Source of the DNA: Salipiger marinus
GTDB taxonomy: Bacteria > Pseudomonadota > Alphaproteobacteria > Rhodobacterales > Rhodobacteraceae
NCBI RefSeq assembly: GCF_900100085.1
Contig: NZ_FNEJ01000001.1
Coordinates: forward strand, 186,001 to 250,000
Length of the DNA stretch: 64,000 bases
Direction: 5' to 3'
Both the position numbers and the translations under genes were made by a program. Of this stretch, positions 18,295 through 27,691 are shown piece by piece (within the stretch, counting starts at the first letter, position 1; each line of letters starts with the position of its first letter). The notes below the pieces were generated by a model that saw only the letters and a list, made by a program, of their open reading frames with translations, was not told the origin of the DNA and did no database searches.

Positions 18295-19632
18295 TCAGCC
18301 TTTGGAGAACTCGGGATAGGCCTCCATGCCCAGTTCGGCCATGTCGAGCCCGTTGATCTCGTCTTCTTCGGAAACCCGGATGCCGACCACCATCTTGAGG
18401 ATGAACCACAGCACGAAGGAGACGACGAAGGTGAAGATGCCGACCACGACGATGCCGTAAAGCTGGGCGCCAAGGGTGGCGTCGCCATTGGTGAAGACCA
18501 CGGCCAGCGTGCCCCAGATGCCGCCCACGAGGTGGACCGGGATGGCGCCCACGACGTCGTCGATCTTGATCTTGTCGAGGAAGGGCACGGCGAAGACCAC
18601 GAGGATGCCGCCGATCGCGCCGATGAGGGTCGCGGCCCCCAGCGTCGGGGTCAGAGGTTCGGCAGTGATCGACACCAGACCGGCCAGCGCGCCGTTCAGC
18701 ACCATGGTCAGGTCAGGCTTCTTGTAGAGCAGCTGCGTCAGGATCATCGCTGCCACGGCCCCGCCTGCGGCGGCGGCATTGGTGTTGGCGAAGATGCGGC
18801 TGATGTCTGCCACGTCGCCCACAGTGCCCATCGCCAGCTGCGACGCGCCGTTGAAGCCAAACCAGCCCAGCCACAGGATGAACGTGCCCAGCGTGGCGAG
18901 CGCGAGGTTGGAGCCCGGGAAGGGCGTCACGCGGCCATCCTTGTACTTGCCGATCCGCGGGCCAAGCAGCAGCGCGCCAGCCAGAGCGGCCCAGCCCCCC
19001 ACGGAGTGCACGACGGTGGAGCCTGCGAAGTCGAGGAAGCCTGCTTCGTCAAGGAAGCCGCCGCCCCATTTCCACGACGCCTGCAGCGGGTAGATGATCG
19101 CGGTCAGCACGACGATGAACATCATGAACGGCCAGAGCTTGATGCGCTCGGCCAGCGTGCCCGACACGATGGAGGCAGTGGTGGCGCAGAACATCAGCTG
19201 GAAGAAGAAGTCCGAGCCGGTGGAGGCGTAGGAATAGTCATCCGCCGCATCGGCGGTCACGCCGACGGCTTCAAGAACCGCAGGGCCCCAGACGCCGGAC
19301 AGGATGCCCTCGATGCCCCAGGTGCCCAGCGGATACATCAGGTTATACCCGATCAGGTAATAGAAAATGGCTGCAAAGGAAAACAGCGCCACGTTCTTCA
19401 TCAGCTGCATGGTCACGTTCTTGGACCGCACGAGGCCCGCTTCCAGCATCGAGAAGCCAGCGGCCATCCAGAACACGAGGAACCCGCCGATGAGGAACAG
19501 CAGCGAGTTGAAGATGAAGACGGTGTCGGTCGCGGCGTTCACGCCGGGGGCCGGCGCGTCGTCCTGCGCCAGCCCGAGGCTCGGCAGCGCGATCAGCGCG
19601 GCAACCGGAGCGAGGGTCTTGAGAAATTTCAT
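18295..19632 (-). CDS. amtB: Ammonium transporter
   Basis: 445-residue inner-membrane ammonium channel. A cleavable signal peptide (MKFLKTLAPVAALIALPSLG) is followed by eleven predicted membrane helices. Conserved Amt features include the twin-histidine helices (VVHSVGGWAALAGALLLGPR and IPVHLVGGIWGTLAVV), and the LWPFMMF region. The mature N-terminus is rich in small and acidic residues. The start at 19632 has AGGGA upstream and lies 32 bases after glnK, the standard coupling of the channel to its PII regulator. Confidence 0.97.
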   Translation of the reverse strand: MKFLKTLAPVAALIALPSLGLAQDDAPAPGVNAATDTVFIFNSLLFLIGGFLVFWMAAGFSMLEAGLVRSKNVTMQLMKNVALFSFAAIFYYLIGYNLMYPLGTWGIEGILSGVWGPAVLEAVGVTADAADDYSYASTGSDFFFQLMFCATTASIVSGTLAERIKLWPFMMFIVVLTAIIYPLQASWKWGGGFLDEAGFLDFAGSTVVHSVGGWAALAGALLLGPRIGKYKDGRVTPFPGSNLALATLGTFILWLGWFGFNGASQLAMGTVGDVADISRIFANTNAAAAGGAVAAMILTQLLYKKPDLTMVLNGALAGLVSITAEPLTPTLGAATLIGAIGGILVVFAVPFLDKIKIDDVVGAIPVHLVGGIWGTLAVVFTNGDATLGAQLYGIVVVGIFTFVVSFVLWFILKMVVGIRVSEEDEINGLDMAELGMEAYPEFSKG

Positions 19633-19664
19633 CTGATTTGTCCCTATCTGTCGTTCCGCGGCGG

Positions 19665-20003
19665 TCAGAGCGCGTCCGCGTTGATCTCGCCGGTCCGCAC
19701 CCGCACGGCCTGCAGCACATCCAGCACGAAGATCTTGCCATCGCCGATCTTGCCGGTCTGCGCGGTCTTCATGATGGTCTCCACCACCTGATCGGCCATC
19801 GAGGCCGCAACCACGATTTCCAGTTTGATCTTCGGAACGAAGTTCACCGCGTATTCCGCACCACGGTAGATCTCGGTATGCCCCGACTGCGAGCCGAAGC
19901 CCTTGATTTCCGTTACCATCATGCCGCGCACGCCGATGGCGGTGAGCGCCTCGCGCACCTCCTCCAGCTTGAACGGCTTGATCGTCGCAATGATCAGTTT
20001 CAC
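19665..20003 (-). CDS. glnK: Nitrogen regulatory protein P-II (GlnK)
   Basis: 112-residue trimeric PII signal protein. It carries the uridylylation tyrosine Y51 in HTEIYRGAEYAV (T-loop) and the 2-oxoglutarate/ATP segment KIGDGKIFV. The start is a GTG at 20003 (GTGAAACTGATC...), giving the standard KLIIATIKPFKL N-terminus; no ATG fits. It binds and closes AmtB when nitrogen is plentiful, consistent with the downstream amtB. Confidence 0.95.
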   Translation of the reverse strand: MKLIIATIKPFKLEEVREALTAIGVRGMMVTEIKGFGSQSGHTEIYRGAEYAVNFVPKIKLEIVVAASMADQVVETIMKTAQTGKIGDGKIFVLDVLQAVRVRTGEINADAL

Positions 20004-20030
20004 CTTGGTCCCTTTCGGTTCTGGCAAGCG

Positions 20031-20053
20031 CTGCCTGCATTGTGCACAGGCAG
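20031..20053 (-). promoter_or_regulatory. Inverted repeat upstream of glnK
   Basis: CTGCCTG-N9-CAGGCAG ends 28 bases before the glnK start, within a 261-base gap between glnK and the divergent PBP gene. Position suggests a regulator site (NtrC would be the obvious candidate), but the half-sites do not match an NtrC consensus I can state with confidence, and I found no clear sigma54 site. Confidence 0.35.
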
Positions 20054-20264
20054 AAAGCCGCCGAGCCGCGCTTTTGGGAAGGAAACAGCCGGGAACCGGG
20101 GCGGGCGGGACCCCCTGCGGAGCAAAAAACGGGCATATTTTCCCCTGATGCACACACAATGAGCACACCAAAAAGTCACCATTCCCGTGGTTTCCCGGTC
20201 AACATCCCGCCCCAAACCAGCTATCTTGCGGCAAAACAAAACAAAACGGGCCGGGCAGAGGCAT

Positions 20265-22472
20265 ATGAGTGATTCAGGGCGTGGCAAAGGCCGGCTGGTG
20301 GCCGATCGCCGCTACACGGCGACATCCTCCAAATCCACGGGGTCGGGTTCCCCGGACAAGGGGTCTCGCAAACCCGCCTCGGGAGGCGGCAACGGCTCCG
20401 GGCGCAGACCCGCGCGCCGCAAGCCCCCATCGCGGCGCAACCCGCTGGTGGCGCTGGTGCTGGGGCTGTTCCGCTGGGTGGTCCGTATCCTCTGGACGGT
20501 GACATGGCGGGTGGGCACCGTGGCGCTGCTGCTGCTGGCCGCAGGCGTGGGCTACTATTACACCAAGCTGCCGCCGCTGGAGGCGCTTCTGGACGGGCGC
20601 GCGCGCGGCTCGGTCACGCTCATGGACAATAACGGCGAGATCTTCGCGTGGCGCGGCGACCAGTTCGGCGGCCCCGTCACTGCCACCAGCGTGTCGCCGC
20701 ATCTGCGCAATGCGGTGATCGCCACCGAAGACCGGCGGTTTTACCAGCATTTCGGCGTATCGCCGCGCGGCATCGCCTCGGCGGTGCGCATCAACCTGTC
20801 CGAAGGGCGCGGGCCGCTGTCGGGCCATGGCGGGTCGACCATTTCGCAGCAGACGTCGAAGCTTTTGTGCCTTGGCACCACCTTTGATCCCGATGTCTGG
20901 GAGACCGAGGCGGATTATGTCGCCGAATGCCGCGAGACCACGCTGGCCCGGAAGGGCAAGGAAGCGCTGTTCGCCATGGCCATGGAGGCCAAGTATTCCA
21001 AGGACGACATCCTGTCGATCTATCTCAACCGCGCCTATATGGGCGCCGGGGCCTATGGGGCAGAGGCGGCGTCAGAGCGGTATTTCGGCAAACATGCCGC
21101 AGAACTTCAGCCGCAGGAGGCCGCGATCATCGCGGGCCTGCTGTCCGCCCCGTCCAGCCTGTCGCCCACCAATGACCTTGAACGGTCGCGCGCCCGTGCC
21201 GCCACGGTGCTGCGGCTGATGCGGGATCAGGGCTATCTGACCGCCGAGGAGGAACAGCGCGCGCAGGCCAATCCCGCGTCGCTGTCGGATGATGCCGACC
21301 GGCGCGCGGGCGGCTATTTCGCCGACTGGGTGATGTCCACCGGCCCGGATTTCCTGACCCGCGACACCATGGAGGACGTGGTGATCCGCACCACGATCGA
21401 CCCCAAGCTGCAGGCCGCAGCCGAGGCGGCGATGCGGTCGGTCTATGACAACAAGGTGCGCGAAGGCTCCAACGCGCAGGCCGCGATCGTGGTCATGTCC
21501 GCCGATGGCGCCGTGCGCGCCATGGTGGGCGGGCGCAAGACCGGCGTCTCTGGCGTGTTCAACCGCGCGACGCAGGCCAAGCGGCAGACCGGCTCGGCGT
21601 TCAAGCCCTTCATCTATGCCACCGCGCTGGAACTGGGCCATTCCCCCTATGACACGGTGGTGGACGAACCGTTCTGCATGAACATCGCCGGATCCGGCCA
21701 GTGGTGCCCCGAGAATTACAGCAAATCCTACAAGGGCCGCGTCACGCTGACCGATGCGCTGGCCAATTCGCTGAACATCCCCGCGATCAAGATCTCGGAA
21801 AACGTGGGCCGCGATCTGGTCCACAAGGTGGCCTATGATTTCGGCATCCAGTCGGAACTGCAGAACACCCCCGCCATGGCGCTTGGCACGTCCGAGGCCT
21901 CGCTGCTGGAAATGACCGGGGCCTATGCGGGCATTCTCAACGGCGGCTCCGCCGTCACGCCTTACGGTCTGGTCGATCTGCGGCTGAAGGGGGATGACAC
22001 CCCGCTGATGGGCACTGGCGGCGGCATCCGCGAACGGGTGATCCAGCCCGAGGCGGCGGGTCAGCTGATCTGGATGCTGGAGCATGTCCTGACCGAAGGC
22101 ACCGGCCAGCGCGCGCGCCTGCCCGACCGCGAGGCGGCGGGCAAGACCGGCACCTCCAACGACGCGCGGGATGCGTGGTTCATCGGCTTCACCGCCGACT
22201 ACGTCACCGGGGTCTGGATGGGCAATGATGACAACTCGCCGCTGACCGGCGTCACCGGGGGCGGCCTGCCCGCCGAGATCTGGAAGGAAACCATGGTGCG
22301 CGTGCATGAAGGCCTGCCCGCCAACCCCCTGCCCGATCTTGCCCCCGCCGCACCGGAGCCGGTGGCCCCGCCGCAGCCGCAGGTCAGCCAGCAGGCCCCC
22401 GACCCGGAACGGCAGCAGCGCGACAACATCATCCAGCAGGTGCTGCGCGACCTGCTGGGGCCCCGCGACTGA
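20265..22472 (+). CDS. Class A penicillin-binding protein (PBP1-family transglycosylase/transpeptidase)
   Basis: 735 residues. A basic, low-complexity cytoplasmic tail (about 1-75) precedes one membrane helix, then a GT51 glycosyltransferase domain (catalytic region ATEDRRFYQHFGV; HGGSTISQQTSKLL) and a penicillin-binding transpeptidase domain with SxxK in QTGSAFKPFIY, SxN in LANSLNIPA and KTGTSND. It polymerises and crosslinks peptidoglycan in the periplasm. The C-terminal Pro/Ala/Gln linker is disordered. Start at 20265 is preceded by AGAGG; an earlier ATG would add 26 residues without support. Confidence 0.93.
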   Translation: MSDSGRGKGRLVADRRYTATSSKSTGSGSPDKGSRKPASGGGNGSGRRPARRKPPSRRNPLVALVLGLFRWVVRILWTVTWRVGTVALLLLAAGVGYYYTKLPPLEALLDGRARGSVTLMDNNGEIFAWRGDQFGGPVTATSVSPHLRNAVIATEDRRFYQHFGVSPRGIASAVRINLSEGRGPLSGHGGSTISQQTSKLLCLGTTFDPDVWETEADYVAECRETTLARKGKEALFAMAMEAKYSKDDILSIYLNRAYMGAGAYGAEAASERYFGKHAAELQPQEAAIIAGLLSAPSSLSPTNDLERSRARAATVLRLMRDQGYLTAEEEQRAQANPASLSDDADRRAGGYFADWVMSTGPDFLTRDTMEDVVIRTTIDPKLQAAAEAAMRSVYDNKVREGSNAQAAIVVMSADGAVRAMVGGRKTGVSGVFNRATQAKRQTGSAFKPFIYATALELGHSPYDTVVDEPFCMNIAGSGQWCPENYSKSYKGRVTLTDALANSLNIPAIKISENVGRDLVHKVAYDFGIQSELQNTPAMALGTSEASLLEMTGAYAGILNGGSAVTPYGLVDLRLKGDDTPLMGTGGGIRERVIQPEAAGQLIWMLEHVLTEGTGQRARLPDREAAGKTGTSNDARDAWFIGFTADYVTGVWMGNDDNSPLTGVTGGGLPAEIWKETMVRVHEGLPANPLPDLAPAAPEPVAPPQPQVSQQAPDPERQQRDNIIQQVLRDLLGPRD

Positions 22473-22694
22473 GACAGGGAACCGGCGGGTGACAGGCGAA
22501 ATGCCGCGGACCCGCCGGCCCGCCCGAGAAATCCGGCTCCGGGCATTGCTGATTCGGGATTTCTCCTGTAAAGACAGAGTCGCTACGTTATTCATGCTGC
22601 ATCCTGTATCCTTCACCGGCCTCAGTCTGCTATCGAACTGACCAGCCGGGCTGTCGCATACTGCGGGCAGCAACATCTAAGAAGGAACATCACG

Positions 22695-22901
22695 ATGGCC
22701 AACGGCACCGTGAAATGGTTCAACCAGACCAAAGGCTTCGGCTTCATCCAGCCCGAAAACGGCAACAAGGACATCTTCGTCCACATCTCCGCCGTTGAGC
22801 GCGCGGGCATTTCGCATCTTCCGGACGGCCAGAAGGTCACGTTCGAGATCGAAACCGGCCGTGACGGTCGTGAATCGGCACGCGATCTGGCTCTGGCCTG
22901 A
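22695..22901 (+). CDS. Cold-shock-domain protein
   Basis: 68-residue single cold-shock domain with RNP1 (KGFGFIQP) and RNP2 (DIFVHIS), an RNA/ssDNA chaperone. AAGGA ribosome site before the ATG. It has a long upstream leader (222 bases from the preceding stop), in which I could not identify a convincing promoter; cspA-type genes often have structured 5' leaders. Followed by its own terminator. Confidence 0.95.
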   Translation: MANGTVKWFNQTKGFGFIQPENGNKDIFVHISAVERAGISHLPDGQKVTFEIETGRDGRESARDLALA

Positions 22902-22938
22902 ACCGCGTCAGGGCTTTCAGCCCGACCTGATGATTTTG

Positions 22939-22970
22939 ATCGCGCCGCATCTGCGGCGCGATTTGCATTT
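22939..22970 (+). terminator. Terminator of the cold-shock gene
   Basis: ATCGCGCCGC, ATCT loop, GCGGCGCGAT, then TTGCATTT: ten perfect pairs and an interrupted T-tract. Lies between this gene and the convergent mlaC. Confidence 0.8.
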
Positions 22971-22990
22971 GGGGGATCCGCCTCGCGGGC

Positions 22991-23590
22991 TCAGCCCGCC
23001 TGCGCCAGATCCCGGATCATCGCGTCCAGATCGCCGCGGCGGCGGTCCAGCATGGCGCCAATTTCGGTCCGTTCGGTCAGCAGCATGTTCACGCCTTCGA
23101 TATACATGTTGTAAAACCGGCCCGATTTTTCCCCCACAAAGAACGTCACCTCGAATGGCGACTGCCCGCGCAGATAGGCGGTGGTGGACACCTGATAGGC
23201 GTTCTTGACCTTCGAGGCGCCGTTGACCTCGATCCGGCCTCCGATGAACTTGCGGAACTGCTTGCCGTATTTGCGCGCCACATAGCCTTGGAAAGCGGCG
23301 GAGAACGCCTTTTTCTGCGCGGGGCTGGCGCGGCGCCCGTCCGCCCCCAGCGCATAGGCGGCGATATAGGGCATGTCGGCATAGGTGATGAAGATCCGCT
23401 CGAAATCCGCGATCATCGCCGCTTCGGATTTCCCGGCGGTGATCACGGCGTTGATGTCGGCCACCAGCCGGTCGACAAGGCCGCGCGCCTCGGCCTCGGT
23501 GGCGGACAGCGCCGCGCCGGGCAGGGCCGCGATCAGGGCCAGCGACAGGGCAGAGCCCAGAAGCTGGCGCCGGGTGAAATGATGCGTCAT
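22991..23590 (-). CDS. mlaC: MlaC/Ttg2D-family phospholipid-binding periplasmic protein
   Basis: 199 residues with an RR-containing signal peptide (HFTRRQLLGSALSLALIAAL, possibly Tat) and the MlaC fold: DFERIFITYADM, LGADGR, AAFQGYVARKYGKQF, then VFF and ERTEIGAMLDRRRGDLDAMI. MlaC shuttles phospholipid between the MlaA outer-membrane complex and the inner-membrane MlaFEDB transporter to keep outer-membrane asymmetry. The ATG overlaps the mlaA stop by one base. The MlaFED components are not in this window. Confidence 0.88.
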   Translation of the reverse strand: MTHHFTRRQLLGSALSLALIAALPGAALSATEAEARGLVDRLVADINAVITAGKSEAAMIADFERIFITYADMPYIAAYALGADGRRASPAQKKAFSAAFQGYVARKYGKQFRKFIGGRIEVNGASKVKNAYQVSTTAYLRGQSPFEVTFFVGEKSGRFYNMYIEGVNMLLTERTEIGAMLDRRRGDLDAMIRDLAQAG

Positions 23591-24363
23591 CAGAATCCCT
23601 CCGTATCAAGCGCTTCGGGGTCGATATAGTCCTCGCCCCCCGCGCGGTCATCGCCCAGTTCAAAGCGCCGGTTCTGCAGCCAGATCAGCCGCAGCTGCGC
23701 GTAGCTGTCGGCGCTGTCATTCATCAGCGCGTCGATCTGGTCGCCATAATCATCCAGCTTGATGACCTTTGCCGCCACGCGCGCGCCGGTGCCGTAGTAA
23801 CGGTCGGGGCTGGGTAGCAGATAATAGAGCGGATCAGTGAAAAGATCGACGAACCGCCCCACCGCATCGCGTTCGGTGGACGGCCCCAGCACCGGCAGTT
23901 CCATATAGGCGCCTTCGGGCAGGCCCCAGACATACAGCGTTTCGCCAAAATCGCTTTCGTCTTCGGGCAGGCCCAGCGGGCTTGCCACGTCGAACAGTCC
24001 CGCCAGCCCCAGCGTGGCGTTTACCGTGAACCGCAGCGTGTTGCGCGAGGCGCGCAGCAGACGGCCCTGCAGGATCTGGTTGGCCACGGTCTGCGGCAGC
24101 GACGCGGTGTCGGCAAAATTGGTCACCCCCGCCTTCACCGGCTGCGGAATGGCGGCGATCACGCCACCGCCCTGCCCGGCCCCGCCGGTCAGCGATTTGT
24201 TGAAGGCATGGATGCGGCGGTTGGTGGCCTCCTGCGGGTCATGGATGCCGTCGGGGGCCTCTCCGGGGCCGGGCACCGAACAGCCCGCCAGCGCGACCAG
24301 CAGCCCCGCCAGAGCGACGCCCGCACGGGCCCGGGTCAGGTATACCGCCATAGGAATTCGCAT
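23590..24363 (-). CDS. mlaA: MlaA/VacJ-family outer-membrane lipoprotein
   Basis: About 257 residues. Lipobox LVALAGC near residue 30 marks lipid attachment; the mature part has the MlaA core DPQEATNRRIHAFNK, NTLRFTVNATLGLAGLFDVA and the DFGETLYVWGLPEGAYMELPVLGPS stretch. Removes misplaced phospholipid from the outer leaflet and hands it to MlaC. Start taken at 24363 (MRIPMAVYL); the next ATG at 24351 is equally possible, as neither has a clear ribosome site. Confidence 0.92.
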   Translation of the reverse strand: MRIPMAVYLTRARAGVALAGLLVALAGCSVPGPGEAPDGIHDPQEATNRRIHAFNKSLTGGAGQGGGVIAAIPQPVKAGVTNFADTASLPQTVANQILQGRLLRASRNTLRFTVNATLGLAGLFDVASPLGLPEDESDFGETLYVWGLPEGAYMELPVLGPSTERDAVGRFVDLFTDPLYYLLPSPDRYYGTGARVAAKVIKLDDYGDQIDALMNDSADSYAQLRLIWLQNRRFELGDDRAGGEDYIDPEALDTEGF

Positions 24364-24521
24364 TGGAAAAATCCGATCATGCTGTACAAGGCCCTCATAA
24401 TTCGAAACGGCCCGAGGCCCAAGCCACCGGCGGGTGTTGGCCTTGATCCGTGTCGCAAGAGCGACAGGCCATCGCGACCGAACATCCCTGCGGAGCCCCC
24501 GTCGGGACATTGAAAAAAGAC

Positions 24522-26273
24522 ATGGAGAGCGGACCCACGCTCATGCAGAACAGATCCCAGACCGCCGGCCGCGACGAACTGGCCGCCGCCCGCAGGCAAA
24601 GCCGCCCCTATTACTGGACCGTCGGCATTTTCAGTTTCTTCGTCAACATGCTGATGCTGACCGGACCGCTTTACATGCTGCAGGTCTATGACCGCGTGCT
24701 CGGCTCCCGCTCTGAGGCGACGCTGATCGCGCTGTCGGTGCTGGTGGTGTTTCTGTACGGCATGATGGGGCTTCTCGACTATGCGCGGGGCCGGATCATG
24801 GGCCGCGTTGCCGCCCGCTTCCAGTCCGCGCTGGATCTGCGCGTGTTTGACGCCGTGATGCGGCGCGCGGCGGTGAAGCCTGACGAGCTGTCCTCCTCCG
24901 GGCTCAAGGATCTGGAATCGGTGCAGCGGCTGATGTCCTCGCCGGTGCTGATGGCGATTTTCGACATTCCGTGGACCCCGCTTTTCATCGCGGGGATTTT
25001 TGTCTTCCACCCGTGGCTGGGCTATCTTGCCATCGCGGGCGGGCTGGTGCTGATCGTGGTCACGGTGCTGAACCAGGTGATGACCCGCAACCCGACGCTG
25101 AAATCCAACCGGCAGATGCTGGTGGCCGAACAGACCTCGGACCAGATCCGGCAGGATGCGGAAACGGTGCAGGCCATGGGCATGCGCACCGCCGCCTTCA
25201 AACGCTGGGAAAAGGCCCGCAGCGACTCGCTGGAGGGGCAGATCACCACCAGCGATCTGGTCGGCACCTTCACCACCTCGACCAAGACCTTCCGGCTGTT
25301 CCTGCAATCCGCCATGCTGGGCCTTGGCGCCTATCTGGTGCTGGAGGGGCAGCTGACCCCCGGCGCGATGATCGCGGGGTCGATCCTGATGGGCCGCGCG
25401 CTGGCCCCGGTGGAAACCGCCATCGGGCAGTGGCCGCTGGTCACCCGCGCCCGCAAGGGCTGGGACAATCTGGTGCAGCTTCTGGGGGAAATGCCGCCCG
25501 AACCGGCGCGCACCCCGCTGCCCCGCCCCCGCGCCAAGCTGGAGGTGCAGCAGCTGACCGTGGTGCCGCCGGGGGAACAGCAGGCCTCGCTGCGGCTGGT
25601 GTCCTTTGACGTGCTGCCCGGTCAGGCAATCGGCGTGATCGGATCCTCCGGGGCGGGCAAATCCACGCTGGCCCGCGCCATCACCGGGGTCTGGCGGCCT
25701 GCGGGCGGGCGCATCCGGCTGGATGGCGCCACGCTGGACCAGTATGGCGAAACGCTGGGCGACCATATCGGCTATCTGCCGCAGCGGGTCACGCTGTTCG
25801 ACGGCACCATCGCCGAGAACATCGCCCGCCTGTCCCCCAATCCCGACCCCGCCCGCATCGTCGAGGCGGCGCGCAAGGCCGACGCGCACGAGATGATCCT
25901 GAAGCTGCCCGGCGGCTATGACACCCGCGTCACCGCCAATGGCGGGCGGCTGTCCGGCGGGCAGATGCAGCGTATCGGTCTGGCCCGCGCCATGTATGGC
26001 GATCCGGTGATCCTTGTGCTGGACGAGCCCAATTCCAACCTCGACAACGAAGGTTCGGAGGCGGTGAACCTTGCCATCAAGCGGATGAAGGAAGAGGGCA
26101 AGTCGGTCATCATCATGGCGCACCGCCCCTCTGCCATCCGCGAATGCGACACGCTGCTGATGCTGGATCAGGGCGCCCGCGCCGCCTTTGGCCCCAAGGA
26201 CGAGGTGCTGCGCTCGCGCGTGGCCAACCACGACCAGATCACCAAACATGCCGGACCCGGAGGAGTGCGCTGA
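24522..26273 (+). CDS. Type I secretion system permease/ATPase (PrtD-like)
   Basis: About 583 residues: N-terminal ABC membrane domain with five to six helices (YYWTVGIFSFFVNMLMLTGP onwards) and C-terminal ATPase with Walker A GSSGAGKST (K380), signature LSGGQMQRIGLARA and Walker B VILVLDEPNSNLD, where N-S-N-L-D is typical of the PrtD/LapB branch exporting RTX proteases and related proteins. Start could be 24522 or 24543; a GTG at 24450 is less likely. One-base overlap with the HlyD gene. No outer-membrane TolC gene is nearby; a matching RTX substrate is at 60.5 kb. Confidence 0.92.
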   Translation: MESGPTLMQNRSQTAGRDELAAARRQSRPYYWTVGIFSFFVNMLMLTGPLYMLQVYDRVLGSRSEATLIALSVLVVFLYGMMGLLDYARGRIMGRVAARFQSALDLRVFDAVMRRAAVKPDELSSSGLKDLESVQRLMSSPVLMAIFDIPWTPLFIAGIFVFHPWLGYLAIAGGLVLIVVTVLNQVMTRNPTLKSNRQMLVAEQTSDQIRQDAETVQAMGMRTAAFKRWEKARSDSLEGQITTSDLVGTFTTSTKTFRLFLQSAMLGLGAYLVLEGQLTPGAMIAGSILMGRALAPVETAIGQWPLVTRARKGWDNLVQLLGEMPPEPARTPLPRPRAKLEVQQLTVVPPGEQQASLRLVSFDVLPGQAIGVIGSSGAGKSTLARAITGVWRPAGGRIRLDGATLDQYGETLGDHIGYLPQRVTLFDGTIAENIARLSPNPDPARIVEAARKADAHEMILKLPGGYDTRVTANGGRLSGGQMQRIGLARAMYGDPVILVLDEPNSNLDNEGSEAVNLAIKRMKEEGKSVIIMAHRPSAIRECDTLLMLDQGARAAFGPKDEVLRSRVANHDQITKHAGPGGVR

Positions 26274-27583
26274 TGTCCAGCGAAGCGGATAAGCGGTTTC
26301 CGACCCGTGGTCCCCTGATCATCGGCCTTGCGGCGCTGGTGCTGCTGGTCGGCGGCTTCGGCACATGGGCCGCCACCACCAACATCTCTGGCGCCATCGT
26401 CGCCAGCGGCCAGATTCAGGTAGAGCGCAACCGGCAGGTGGTGCAGCATCCCGATGGCGGCGTGGTGGCAGAAATCCTTGTGGATGAAGGCGATACCGTC
26501 GAAGCGGGCCAGACCATGATCCGGCTTGATCCCACGCTGCTGCTGTCGGAACTGACCATCATCGAGGGGCAGTATTTCGAACTGGTGGCGCGGCGCGGCA
26601 GGCTGCAGGCGGAACGCGACGGCAAGGACGAGATCAGCTTTGACGAGATCGTGCTGGCGCAGGCCGATCTGGACCCGGAGGTCGCGGAACTGGTCGAGGG
26701 CCAGCGCAACCTGTTCTTCGCCCGCCGCGACACCGTGGCGCGCGAGATCGAACAGCTGGCCAAACGCCGCGACCAGATCGGCAATCAGGTGGATGGCATC
26801 GCTGCGCAGCAGACCGCGCTTGCCAGCCAGCTGTCGCTGATCGAACGCGAACTGGCCGACCAGCAGTCGCTGCTGGATCGCGGGCTGGCGCAGGCCAGCC
26901 GGGTGCTGGCGCTGCAGCGCGAAGAGGCGCGGCTGTCGGGTTCGGTGGGCGACATGACCGCGCAGAAGGCGCAGGCCGAAGGCCGCATGACCGAGATCGA
27001 CATCGAGATCCTGAAGCTCGAGACCACCCGCCGCGAAGAGGCGATCACCCAGCTGCGCGACATGCAGTATCGCGAACGCGAACTGGCCGAACAGCGGCTG
27101 TCGCTGATCGAACAGCTCAAGCGGCTGGACATCACCGCCCCCGTGTCGGGCGTGATCTACGGGCTGACGGTGTTTGCGCCGCGCTCGGTCATCCGCCCCG
27201 CCGATCCGGTGCTGTTTCTGGTGCCGCAGGACCGTCCGCTGGTCATCACCGTGCAGGTGCCGCCGATCCATATCGACGAGGTGCACATGTCCCAGCAGGT
27301 GACGCTGCGCTTTGCCGCGCTGGACCAGCGCGAGACGCCGGAACTGTTCGGCACGGTCACGCTGATCTCGGCGGATGCCTTCACCGACGAGCAAAGCTCG
27401 GCCAGCTATTACCGCGCCGAGATCATGCTGAGCGAAGGCGAGATCGACCGCCTGCCCGAAGGATCGGTGCTGGTGCCCGGCATGCCGGTGGAGGCGTTCC
27501 TGCGCACCGCCGACCGCACGCCGCTGGCCTATCTGGTGAAGCCCTTCACCGATTACTTCACCAAGGCTTTCCGCGAAACCTGA
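26273..27583 (+). CDS. HlyD-family type I secretion periplasmic adaptor
   Basis: 436-residue membrane-fusion protein. One N-terminal membrane helix (about 14-34, IIGLAALVLLVGGFGTWAAT), a lipoyl/barrel-sandwich part (VVQHPDGGVVAEILVDEGDTVEAGQ), a long coiled-coil hairpin (about 110-290) and the closing half with IRPADPVLFLVP. Links the ATPase to a TolC-type outer-membrane channel. Starts on the stop of the permease/ATPase gene (TGATG) and is followed by a terminator, so this is a two-gene operon. Confidence 0.93.
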   Translation: MSSEADKRFPTRGPLIIGLAALVLLVGGFGTWAATTNISGAIVASGQIQVERNRQVVQHPDGGVVAEILVDEGDTVEAGQTMIRLDPTLLLSELTIIEGQYFELVARRGRLQAERDGKDEISFDEIVLAQADLDPEVAELVEGQRNLFFARRDTVAREIEQLAKRRDQIGNQVDGIAAQQTALASQLSLIERELADQQSLLDRGLAQASRVLALQREEARLSGSVGDMTAQKAQAEGRMTEIDIEILKLETTRREEAITQLRDMQYRERELAEQRLSLIEQLKRLDITAPVSGVIYGLTVFAPRSVIRPADPVLFLVPQDRPLVITVQVPPIHIDEVHMSQQVTLRFAALDQRETPELFGTVTLISADAFTDEQSSASYYRAEIMLSEGEIDRLPEGSVLVPGMPVEAFLRTADRTPLAYLVKPFTDYFTKAFRET

Positions 27584-27605
27584 GCCCGTGATGGGCAGCA
27601 TGGCA

Positions 27606-27642
27606 GGGGCCGCGCCCGTCCGGGCTGCGGCCCCTTTCCTTT
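27606..27642 (+). terminator. Terminator of the type I secretion operon
   Basis: GGGGCCGC, an inner GCCCG-TC-CGGGC stem, GCGGCCCC, then TTTCCTTT. Begins 22 bases after the adaptor stop. Confidence 0.8.
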
Positions 27643-27691
27643 GGCGGCGGGCGGGTCTAGCGTCGCGGCAATGCTTGCCAAGGAGACGACC

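Noticed and set aside
20004-20264. Sigma54/NtrC promoter for glnK
   Set aside because: I found no TGGC-N9-TTGC-like element and no clear NtrC palindrome; only an unrelated CTGCCTG/CAGGCAG repeat.
22473-22694. Promoter TTGCTG-N17-TAAAGA for the cold-shock gene
   Set aside because: The -10 matches poorly and nothing else supports it; the leader may hold a structured element, but I cannot define one.
24336-26249. 637-codon minus-strand frame opposite the type I secretion ATPase
   Set aside because: Opposes clear Walker and signature motifs; no plausible protein features.
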